Shown: positions 1 to 9,878 of the stretch, one piece after another
Numbering within the stretch: position 1 is the first letter of the stretch
How the letters are laid out: the number at the start of each line of letters is the position of its first letter
NCBI GenBank assembly: GCA_025362165.1
Contig: JANYHY010000307.1
Location: forward strand, 1 to 15,052
DNA length: 15,052 nt
Source of the DNA: Myxococcales bacterium
GTDB taxonomy: Bacteria > Myxococcota_A > Polyangia > Polyangiales > Polyangiaceae
Reading direction: 5' to 3'
Notes under the pieces: generated by a model
What the model was told of the DNA's origin: nothing
The model's input: only the letters and a program-made list of their open reading frames with translations
The model's database searches: none
Program-made: the position numbers and the translations under genes

Positions 1-35
1 GCACCTCGCCAACGAGGCGTCGCAACGCTGAGCCT

Positions 36-656
36 TCACGGCGCGCGCGCGACGCCTTCGTAGGTGAAGGAGAGCCACGAGGCGCCCTCCTCTGCGTAAG
101 CGGCGCGGGTCTCTTCGAGCGCGAAGCCGGCCGCAGCTAGCGCGGCGAACGGATCGCGATCGAGCCGGCAACCGCCACCGACGACCTTCCACGTAGGAGT
201 GAGGCGTCTCTGCCAACGCCTAGTTCTGTCGTCAGGCGCGAGGCCGTGCTCGACGAAGAACAGCTCTGCGTTCGGTTTGAGCACGCGCGCGACCTCACGC
301 AACGCTCGCGCCGGATCGTCCACGCTGCACAACGTGTATGTGACGACCGCGCTGTCGAACGATCGTCCGTCGAACGGGAGCTGCGCGACCGAGCACTCTT
401 CGAACGTGATCGCCACCCGAGCGTCTCGCGCGCGCTCACGAGCACGCTGCAAGAGACTGTGCGATGGGTCGATACCAAGGACGCCGGTGACCTTCGCGGG
501 ATCGTAGAACGCCAAGTTCAGGCCCGATCCGACGCCGATCTCGAGGACTCTTCCATGCGCGCGCGGCACCCAACGCTCGCGCTCCTCCTTGATCGCGCCG
601 TTGCGACAGGCCTTCTCGATGAGGATGGGCAGGACGCGGTTCGACCAGAAGCCCAT
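36..656 (-). CDS. Class I SAM-dependent methyltransferase, METTL7/UbiE-like (206 aa)
   Basis: Predicted soluble methyltransferase that moves a methyl group from S-adenosylmethionine to a small molecule or lipid; the substrate cannot be read from sequence. Seen: glycine-rich motif I VLEIGVGSGLNL at residues 37-48, acidic residue after strand 2 in GIDPS (61-65), motif-IV-like FDSAVVTYTLCSVDDP (100-115), and post-motif REVARVLKPNAELFFVEH (120-137). A late GGGCRLDRD (160-168) resembles the GGCHLxRD stretch I associate with METTL7-type thiol/phospholipid methyltransferases. The length is normal for a bare Methyltransf_11 fold. The N-terminus is mildly amphipathic but has no clear membrane segment. 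The ATG lies 4 nt after the stop of the upstream lipoprotein gene, so it is the last gene of the sigma-factor operon and probably translated by coupling. The subfamily is an inference; the fold is secure. Confidence 0.88.
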   Translation of the reverse strand: MGFWSNRVLPILIEKACRNGAIKEERERWVPRAHGRVLEIGVGSGLNLAFYDPAKVTGVLGIDPSHSLLQRARERARDARVAITFEECSVAQLPFDGRSFDSAVVTYTLCSVDDPARALREVARVLKPNAELFFVEHGLAPDDRTRRWQRRLTPTWKVVGGGCRLDRDPFAALAAAGFALEETRAAYAEEGASWLSFTYEGVARAP

Positions 657-660
657 CGCG

Positions 661-1533
661 TCAGCGCGGAACGAACTCCGTCCAACCCGACGACGCGCCT
701 GTGAATGCCTTGGGCGCGCGCGAGACCGTGACGGGCGTTCGCGTGACGTGATCGCTGATCGTGAGGCGCTGCACGTGGCCGTCGCGAGTGAAGCCGTACA
801 TCGCGTCCGACCAGACCGCGAGGCCGTCGATGAGCGAGCCAGGATCGATCGCGAACGTCGCGGTCACGCTGCCAGTGATCGGGTCGACTCGCTCGAGCAC
901 GTTGGGCGAGCTCGGGTCCGTCCAGTCGATCACGCTCGCGACGTAGGCCGATCCGTCCGCGCCCATCACGATGTCGCACGCGGCGCGGCGCGAGACGGTG
1001 GTGGGGACGAGCTGAATGCTGCTGCCGCGCGTGGCGTCGAGGAGTGACAGTCCGCTCGAGAGCGCACCGAGCAAGCGCTGCGAGCCCGTCGATTGCGGCA
1101 AGAATCCAATCGCCCATGGTGCGTCCGTCGCGAACTTCGACAGCACCGTGCAATCTCCCGTGCGCGGATCAACGCGATAGAGCGCCGCTTTGCCGGTCTC
1201 GAAACCAGCGGCCCACATCTCGCCGTGATCGTTCTCGGTGATCTCCACGATGTCGATGTCGCAGCCTACGAGGCGGATCGGTTCTCCGAAGGTCATGCTC
1301 GCGAGCGACAGAGAGTACAGAGAGCGGCCATCGGTCGCGTACACGTCGCTCGTCGAGATCGTCCCCGATGCCCGGAGCGTGGGTGGTTCTGCGTTCTCCG
1401 ACAGGTACCCGATCGTGTAATCGCTGCTGCAGCCGGCGAGGGCGATGATGCTACTGAAGAGCGCGCGCTCGCCCGCGGAGCACCTGCGCTTCGGGCGCGA
1501 GCTTGCCGTTCGGGAAACGCCGATCGTAGTCAT
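661..1533 (-). CDS. Putative lipoprotein with beta-propeller-like repeats (about 290 aa)
   Basis: Unrecognised exported protein. I chose the ATG at 1533 (precursor starts MTTIGVSRT) because a GGGA lies just upstream and the product then has a basic n-region, a short hydrophobic stretch ALFSSIIALAG and a lipobox LAGC with the lipidation cysteine at residue 35. An in-frame ATG at 1608 would give 315 aa with an implausibly long leader. The mature part has recurring short blocks such as DVYATDGRSLYSL, ALYRVDPRTGDCTVL and VLERVDPITGSVTATF, the spacing expected of propeller blades, with no catalytic motif. Its start overlaps the end of the anti-sigma-like gene by 83 bp and it ends 4 nt before the methyltransferase, so it sits inside the sigma operon. 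A surface or periplasmic binding or sensing role is inference. Start choice is moderately certain. Confidence 0.75.
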   Translation of the reverse strand: MTTIGVSRTASSRPKRRCSAGERALFSSIIALAGCSSDYTIGYLSENAEPPTLRASGTISTSDVYATDGRSLYSLSLASMTFGEPIRLVGCDIDIVEITENDHGEMWAAGFETGKAALYRVDPRTGDCTVLSKFATDAPWAIGFLPQSTGSQRLLGALSSGLSLLDATRGSSIQLVPTTVSRRAACDIVMGADGSAYVASVIDWTDPSSPNVLERVDPITGSVTATFAIDPGSLIDGLAVWSDAMYGFTRDGHVQRLTISDHVTRTPVTVSRAPKAFTGASSGWTEFVPR

Positions 1534-2014
1534 CCAGTCCCGCGAGCGCTCCATTCTTGTCTTTAGCGTACACGGCTTGCCGGACTTGGTCGATCGCCGC
1601 AATCTCATCCGCGAGCGTCGACGCGGGAGATGATGCGACGGGTGCCGCAGCGCGCAATTGGAGCTTCGCGGGCGGGTTCACGACGCGCGCGAGCGGCGCA
1701 GTCTCCAGAGCGGGAGCGGGATCGGGGGCGGGAGCGGGTAGGAGCGTCGGGGCTTCCATTGCCGCGGCGTTTTGCGTGACGGGCTTGGTGGTCGGGATTT
1801 CGGTAGAGGATCCAGTCGCAAGCACGGCGACCGCTCCGACCCCGAGCGCAGCCAAGAAAATCTTCAGGCCGTGCAGCCTCCAGAACGATGGAGTCGCGGC
1901 GGCGATCCCGAGCGCGACGAGCGTGCGCTCGCGTGTTTGGTCGCTCGCTCGATAGTCGCGCGCTTCCTTGATCAGCGCGTCGTGGAGCGGGTCATTCGGC
2001 CTCTCGTCGCTCAC
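1451..2014 (-). CDS. Anti-sigma-factor-like single-TM protein, tail apparently truncated (187 aa)
   Basis: Probable inner-membrane partner of the ECF sigma factor encoded just upstream. Seen: a charged cytoplasmic N-terminus (residues 1-45), one membrane helix KIFLAALGVGAVAVLAT (51-67), a Pro/Ala-rich periplasmic linker (about 71-130), then a helical segment AAIDQVRQAVYAKDKNGALAGLDDYDRRFPNGKLAPEAQVLR (139-180, quoted in parts: RRFPNGKLAPEAQVLR). That last segment resembles a TPR/YbgF-like repeat that I recall at the end of myxobacterial anti-sigma-like proteins. No zinc-binding HxxxCxxC anti-sigma motif is visible. The start is GTG within a GTGA overlap with the sigma gene stop, which fixes it and implies translational coupling. 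Related proteins as I remember them continue for roughly 30-40 residues after LAPEAxVLR; here a stop follows after RGRARALQ and the lipoprotein gene already overlaps. Function is inferred from context. Confidence 0.75.
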   Translation of the reverse strand: MSDERPNDPLHDALIKEARDYRASDQTRERTLVALGIAAATPSFWRLHGLKIFLAALGVGAVAVLATGSSTEIPTTKPVTQNAAAMEAPTLLPAPAPDPAPALETAPLARVVNPPAKLQLRAAAPVASSPASTLADEIAAIDQVRQAVYAKDKNGALAGLDDYDRRFPNGKLAPEAQVLRGRARALQ

Positions 2015-2592
2015 GACTGGCCTCTCATCCGCAGTCGCAATCGCGCGACGCGCTCTTGGAAATCCTCACGTGCGCGTCGCAGGCGTGACGCCGCCGTCCC
2101 GACTGGGATCTCCAACATGGATGCGATCTCCGCGACGGGTAGCTGTTCGACCTCGTAGAGCACGAACGCAACGCGTAGATCGCTCGGCATCGCGTCGAGC
2201 ACCTGTTCGAGGAGCTCGGCGGCGCGGCGTCGATCGATGATCTCTTCGGCCGAGAAGTTGTCGTCCCTTCGCGTGAGCGCCTCCTCCTCACCGGACTCGC
2301 GTCGCCTCGCGGTGGTCCTGCGGGCGTGTGCGGCGACGTGGACCGCGGTCTTGTAGAGGAACGCCTTCTCCGCGTGAGGTTCGATCTCGGCGAGCCGGCG
2401 CGACATCGTGAGGAAGACCTGCTGGACCGCATCGTCCACGTCCGACGGCGGAACACCCAAGCGTCGGAGCGCGCGCGCGATGGAGTCGATGTGCTCGACC
2501 ACCAACCGGCGGACGCGGTCCTCTGAGCGCGCGTGGCTCTGCGCCTTGGCAACGGCGCCTATCGAGATCGCAGAACCCATCACCACGATCAT
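2011..2592 (-). CDS. ECF (sigma-70 family) RNA polymerase sigma factor (193 aa)
   Basis: Alternative sigma factor directing core RNA polymerase to a dedicated promoter set, usually in response to an envelope signal. Seen: region 2 spanning about residues 26-90 with the core-binding signature SDVDDAVQQVFLTMSRR (50-66), an acidic linker (101-118), and region 4 at about 124-180 with AMPSDLRVAFVLYEVEQLPV and helix-turn-helix IASMLEIPVGTAASRLRRAR (156-175). Region 3 is absent and the length is normal, both as in ECF factors. The ATG at 2592 is preferred because GGGA lies 6 nt upstream; a second ATG lies 4 codons in. First gene of a four-gene operon; its stop overlaps the GTG of the membrane partner. 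ECF factors often autoregulate, but I could not identify a convincing promoter pair in the upstream gap. Confidence 0.93.
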   Translation of the reverse strand: MIVVMGSAISIGAVAKAQSHARSEDRVRRLVVEHIDSIARALRRLGVPPSDVDDAVQQVFLTMSRRLAEIEPHAEKAFLYKTAVHVAAHARRTTARRRESGEEEALTRRDDNFSAEEIIDRRRAAELLEQVLDAMPSDLRVAFVLYEVEQLPVAEIASMLEIPVGTAASRLRRAREDFQERVARLRLRMRGQS

Positions 2593-2626
2593 GACTATTC
2601 CCGGACCAAAGCGCTACGATCACAAA

Positions 2627-2826
2627 TTGTCGTCTTCGGCGAACGACAACAACTACGTGGATTCGCTTCGCCAGCCCCAATTGATGCCGCCTACGGCGGA
2701 CATCAACAACTAGGTGGATTGGCTTCGCCAGCCCCAATTGATGCCGCTTACGGCGGACATCAACAACTAGGTGGATTGGCTTCGCCAGCCCCAATTGATG
2801 CCGCCTACGGCGGACATCAACGCCAG
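2627..2826. repeat. 57-bp tandem repeat array of hairpin units (3 full copies plus a diverged partial)
   Basis: Three contiguous 57-bp copies start at 2657, 2714 and 2771 and differ at only a few positions; the third ends in CGCCAG instead of AACAACTAG-type sequence. Each copy carries two inverted repeats: GGC-TTC-GCC, and a longer stem TTGATG-CCGCC-TAC-GGCGG-A-CATCAA at 2681-2706, 2738-2763 and 2795-2820. A diverged relative at 2627-2649 keeps the design with TTGTCG/CGACAA as outer stem, at nearly the same spacing (54 bp). The array fills most of the gap between the outer membrane gene and the sigma gene. It has no spacers, so it is not CRISPR. All frames through it are multiples of 3, so it reads open on both strands, but that is a by-product of the 57-bp period. 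Confidence 0.9.
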
Positions 2827-2839
2827 GTGGACACGCCCC

Positions 2840-2856
2840 AAAAGCACGGATCGTGC
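2840..2856 (-). terminator. Short intrinsic terminator candidate after the outer-membrane gene
   Basis: Directly after the TAG stop at 2857-2859, the minus strand reads GCACG-ATC-CGTGC followed by TTTT (2840-2843). The stem is only 5 bp and the T run is short, so termination may be weak. Its position separates the metH operon from the sigma operon. Confidence 0.45.
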
Positions 2857-3769
2857 CTAAAATAGCCGCAGCTCGAGCCCGAGCTCCGCGATCGCGCCGA
2901 TCGGAGGGGACTCGTAGACGACCATGGGGCCAGGCAAGAACTGAAAACGTGTATGATGCATGGGTATGGCGGCGCCGAAACCGGCCTCGAACGCTAGCCT
3001 CGCGAGCTCCAAACGCAGGCGCGCGATCACGCCGGCGTCGAACCAGAGGGACGCATCGGTCAGCGAAGTGGCCGCGCGCCCTTCTCCGACGAGACTCCCA
3101 AGGTCCGCGAGGAGCGCGAGGTTCGCCTCGAATCCGCGCGTGATCGAAACGCGCGGTCCGCCGAGCTCGACGCGGGCCAGGTAGCTCGTGACGACGGCGC
3201 TCGCGTTCGCGACGTCGATGCCGAGGCTCGTCGCGACCATGAACCCAACCCGTGCGCGCAACGCGAAGAATCGCGACACCTCGCGCGTCAAGTCTGCGAA
3301 GCCAAGCGCGCCGAACGAGATCGTCGGAGCCAAGAATGTCGTCGTAGCAAACGCGCCTCCAACGCGCAGGTGCCACGCGGGCGGTGGCAGAGAAGGCGGT
3401 GGCGGCGACGGTGGGAGATCGGGCTCGGTGTGCACGATCTTGACGGGCTCGGGCTCGACGGTCAGCGCCGCGATCACAGCGAGGGCGGTCGTCGCCGTCG
3501 CGCACGTCGGATCGGAGACGCTGCGACGCGTGCTCGCCTCGCCGTGCTTTAGCTCGATCTGCGCGAGAAACGAGCCTTCGTTCTCCGTGGTGCGCACGGT
3601 CATCGACCACTCACCTCCGCTCGAGCGTCTTGCGTGAGTCGCGCGCGAGACGAACGCCGACCAAAAGACATCGTCGTTCGGACAGCCCTGCGGCGCGGAG
3701 TAATCGAGTGAGACGGTCTCGTCCGCGCGCGCGTCGCCAGCGAGCAAGCCCACCGCGAGCGCGAGAGCC

Positions 3770-7449
<3,680 letters not shown>

Positions 7450-7453
<4 letters not shown>

Positions 7454-8397
7454 GACGATGCTCTCTTGCCGTTTCTGTTGACGTGACCGATCGCTGTGAC
7501 GACCGAGAGGTGAGGGGGGCGCCTCTCTCTCGAAGTGACCGCGCATGAATCGACGGTGAAGCCCGCTTTGACGAGCGCGCGCTTGAGCGCGGCGGGGGCT
7601 TGCCCCAGGTTCGCGTGCCCGTACGCGGCGGCGAGTGCGTGCTCTTCATGCGTGTCCAGCGTGACGACCACCAACCGCCCGCCCTGTCGCAGCACGCGCC
7701 TCGCTTCGCCAAGCGCGGTGGACGGATCGTCCAAGTACACGAGCACGTTGAACGCGAGCACCACGTCGAACGACGCGTTCGCGAACGGCATGTCCCGAAT
7801 GTCTCCTTCGACGACGTTGCCGAGAGCCGTTCTGAGGCGCTTCTTGGCCGCCGATACCATCTTGCTGCTCTTGTCCAGGCACGTGATGCTCTTGGCGTGC
7901 GGCGCCAACATCGACGCGAGCGCGCCGTCTCCAGAGCCGACGTCCAGCACGTCACCGAGATCGATCAGGCCCATCACGCCGCGCGCGAGCGACTCCCAGG
8001 TGCGCCCTGGCGAGTAGTGCTGCTCCATCTCTCCAGCGAGGGCCTCGTGCCACCCCTCGGGAGTCTTCTTCGCTCTCTCGAGCGTGCGCAGTCGCTCGAC
8101 GTCCTTGTCGATCGCGCCGCCCTTCGCCGAGCCACGAACGAGCGGCCACATGTCATCGGCGGGAGCGGGCATCTTCGCGGCCAGCTCATACACCACGCGC
8201 GAGCCCTCCCTCCGATCTCTCACGAGCCCCGCCGCAAGCATCTTCGCGAGGTGCATGGAGACGCGCGATTGACCGAGCTGCGTGACGGCCACGATCTCCG
8301 TTACCGGCAAGGGGCCATGCTCGAGCAGCGCCAAGAGCCGCACCCTCGTGGGCTCCGCGAGCACGGAGAGCAGGTCTGTGGCGGCCTCGAGAGTCAT
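7450..8397 (-). CDS. ArsR-family repressor fused to a SAM-dependent methyltransferase domain (315 aa)
   Basis: Probable metabolite-sensing repressor of its own operon with metH. Seen: an N-terminal ArsR winged helix (residues 4-75) with LLSVLAEPTRVRLLALLEHG, recognition helix LGQSRVSMHLAKMLAAGLV and wing RREGSRVVYEL. A bridging helix region includes the characteristic YSPGRTWESLARG (128-140). The methyltransferase fold follows (about 146-300) with motif I VLDVGSGDGAL (150-160), acidic LDKSS (174-178) and EARRVLRQGGRLVVV. The DNA-binding domain lacks the metal-binding cysteines of arsenic or zinc sensors. SahR of Proteobacteria is an ArsR-type regulator that responds to S-adenosylhomocysteine and controls methionine-cycle genes; the metH neighbour makes the same logic likely, but ligand and catalytic activity are inference. 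The ATG at 8397 has GGA upstream; the stop overlaps the metH start. Confidence 0.92.
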
Positions 8398-8399
8398 CA

Positions 8400-8435
8400 G
8401 TCCATCATGATAAGATGATGGCCATGGTTTGTCGA
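8400..8435 (-). promoter_or_regulatory. Promoter of the ArsR-MT/metH operon with palindromic operator over the -10 box
   Basis: On the minus strand a -35 box TCGACA (8430-8435) is separated by 17 nt from a -10 box TATCAT (8407-8412); each matches the sigma-70 consensus at 5 of 6. An imperfect palindrome CCATCATCTTATCATGATGG occupies 8402-8421, with 7-bp half-sites CCATCAT and ATGATGG around 6 nt, so it covers the -10 box. A repressor bound there would block polymerase, as expected for an autoregulated ArsR-type protein. The predicted transcript start (about 8400) is only about 3 nt before the ATG at 8397, so the message may be leaderless, or another promoter further upstream is used. The rest of the 76-bp gap to the kinase gene shows nothing else. 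Confidence 0.55.
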
Positions 8436-8473
8436 GGCCGCTCCTCCCTAGGCTCGCCAAGTCATCGGTGGGC

Positions 8474-9778
8474 TCAGGCGGTCGGTCTGAACGGCAGAGT
8501 CACGATCGCGCGGGTTCCGCGGCCGATTTCGCTTTTGTACTCGAGGGTGCCGCCGTGTTGGACGACCACGCCTTTGGCCAGCACGACGCCCAACCCAGTG
8601 CCGCCATCGCGGGTGGTGAAGAAGGGCGTCCCGACGCGAGAGAGGTCCGCTTCGCTGATGCCCTTGCCGGTGTCCGCTATTTCGATGCGCGCGCCCTCGG
8701 CTTCGTCGCTGTTCACGCGGACCACCACGGACCCTCCGCGCGGCGTCGACTCCACCGCGTTGCCGACGAGGTTGAGCAGCGCCTCCTTCAGGCGGCGAGG
8801 ATCGCCGATGATGGTCCACGTCGTCGGAGCGCGAGACAGCGAGACCCCAGCGGAGGCCGCGCGCGCTTCGAGGACCGCGAGCACGTCGTCGACGAGCACG
8901 CCCAGCTCCACGGGCTGCGGCTTCAGCTCCTCGAGCGGTCGCGAGAACGAGAGGTAGTCGCGGAGGATCGACTCCATGCGCGAGACCTCCTTCTGCATCA
9001 CGTCCATTCGCTCCTTCGCCTTCTCTTCGAGAGGCGATTTTGCGACGAGCCCGAGGAGCCCCTTCACCGCAGAGAGCGGGTTCTTCAGCTCGTGGGCGAC
9101 CTTCGCGCTCAGCGACTCCAAGCGGCTGGCGCGCTCCGCCTGCGCAGCCAGGATCTCTTCTCTGAGCTGATCGATCTCAAGGCCCGCGCGACGATATGCG
9201 TCGTTCACGTTGTATGACCCCGCGCGCAGCAACACGATCGCATGAAGCAGCGCCCACGCGAACAGCAGGCTGCGATAGGGATCGGCGACCGCGGGTCCGA
9301 ACCAAGGTCCAGGGCACAACAGCATGGCGACGACCAACACCAGCGTGACGCCGAGCGCGAAGACCCCCTCGCGACCACGACCGAAGACCGCGAAGCCCGA
9401 GCCGACGTGGCCCATGACCGCCGGCCACAGAGGGCTCACGAGCCCGCCCGTGAGCAAGACTGCAGCCGATTGGCCGAACAGCGCTGCCAATTGTGCGGCG
9501 AGGAGCTGGCGCGTGGTCAGCACGCGTCGCGTGGCCAGGCGCACGTCGAGCATCGTGAAGAGCAGCACCGCCGCGAACGTCCCTGCAAGCGCGAGAGTTC
9601 GCCAGACCGAATAGCCGCTCGCCGCCAGGAGTCCGACGACGATGAGCGCGTTCGGCAGCATTCGCGACGGTCGTGCGCGAACCCACTCCGTCACGACCGC
9701 GCGCAGCTGCGCGGCACGGAGCGCATCGAACTTCGGGCCGCTCTTGTCGAGCCCAGATGCCGCGCGCTCACGCTCCAT
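8474..9778 (-). CDS. Orphan membrane sensor histidine kinase (434 aa)
   Basis: Two-component sensor that should autophosphorylate on histidine and pass phosphate to a response regulator not encoded in this window. Seen: a short N-terminus, about six hydrophobic segments between residues 41 and 186 with almost no periplasmic loop, then a coiled linker (196-220). The dimerisation/phosphoacceptor box is AKVAHELKNPLSAVKG (H229). The catalytic ATPase domain has N-box KEALLNLVGNAVES (N340), G1 DTGKG (379-383), TPFFTT and G2 GGTGLG (392-397). The input lies in the membrane itself, so the signal is probably membrane-linked or small and hydrophobic; this is inference. I used ATG 9778 (MERERAASG) rather than a 63-codon upstream extension, because the extension would run across the divergent promoter region into the neighbouring gene. 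Divergent from the NB-ARC/TPR regulator, 100 bp away. Confidence 0.93.
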   Translation of the reverse strand: MERERAASGLDKSGPKFDALRAAQLRAVVTEWVRARPSRMLPNALIVVGLLAASGYSVWRTLALAGTFAAVLLFTMLDVRLATRRVLTTRQLLAAQLAALFGQSAAVLLTGGLVSPLWPAVMGHVGSGFAVFGRGREGVFALGVTLVLVVAMLLCPGPWFGPAVADPYRSLLFAWALLHAIVLLRAGSYNVNDAYRRAGLEIDQLREEILAAQAERASRLESLSAKVAHELKNPLSAVKGLLGLVAKSPLEEKAKERMDVMQKEVSRMESILRDYLSFSRPLEELKPQPVELGVLVDDVLAVLEARAASAGVSLSRAPTTWTIIGDPRRLKEALLNLVGNAVESTPRGGSVVVRVNSDEAEGARIEIADTGKGISEADLSRVGTPFFTTRDGGTGLGVVLAKGVVVQHGGTLEYKSEIGRGTRAIVTLPFRPTA

Positions 9779-9784
9779 GGCTGG

Positions 9785-9813
9785 ATGTGACGCACTGCGC
9801 AGCCCGCCGTCAA
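9785..9813 (-). promoter_or_regulatory. Candidate promoter for the histidine kinase gene
   Basis: Minus strand TTGACG (9808-9813, 5 of 6 matches to the -35 consensus), 17-nt spacer, TCACAT (9785-9790, 3 of 6 matches to -10). The expected start point falls at the A of the ATG at 9778. The weak -10 keeps confidence low. Confidence 0.3.
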
Positions 9814-9839
9814 GCGTTTGCGACCAGTGAAGCGAGAGG

Positions 9840-9867
9840 TTTGGACTCCGCGGGATGCAGGTATGAT
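9840..9867 (+). promoter_or_regulatory. Candidate promoter for the NB-ARC/TPR regulator gene
   Basis: A good -10 box TATGAT (9862-9867) lies 15-16 nt after TTGGAC/TTTGGA (9840-9846). The expected start point, about 9874, is 5 nt before the ATG at 9879, and no clear Shine-Dalgarno precedes that ATG, so a very short leader is possible. It is back to back with the kinase promoter. Confidence 0.35.
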
Positions 9868-9878
9868 CCAGCTCGTCG

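Noticed and set aside
1..35. Terminator hairpin CCTCG-CCAA-CGAGG after the first methyltransferase gene
   Set aside because: The stem is 5 bp and the window ends before any T run can be seen.
2657..2826. CRISPR-like array
   Set aside because: Copies are contiguous with no spacers, 57-bp period, and no cas genes are present.
2288..3610. 440-codon minus-strand frame crossing the 57-bp repeats
   Set aside because: It overlaps the sigma gene and the barrel gene out of frame; it stays open through the array only because 57 is a multiple of 3. The Arg-rich product looks non-coding.
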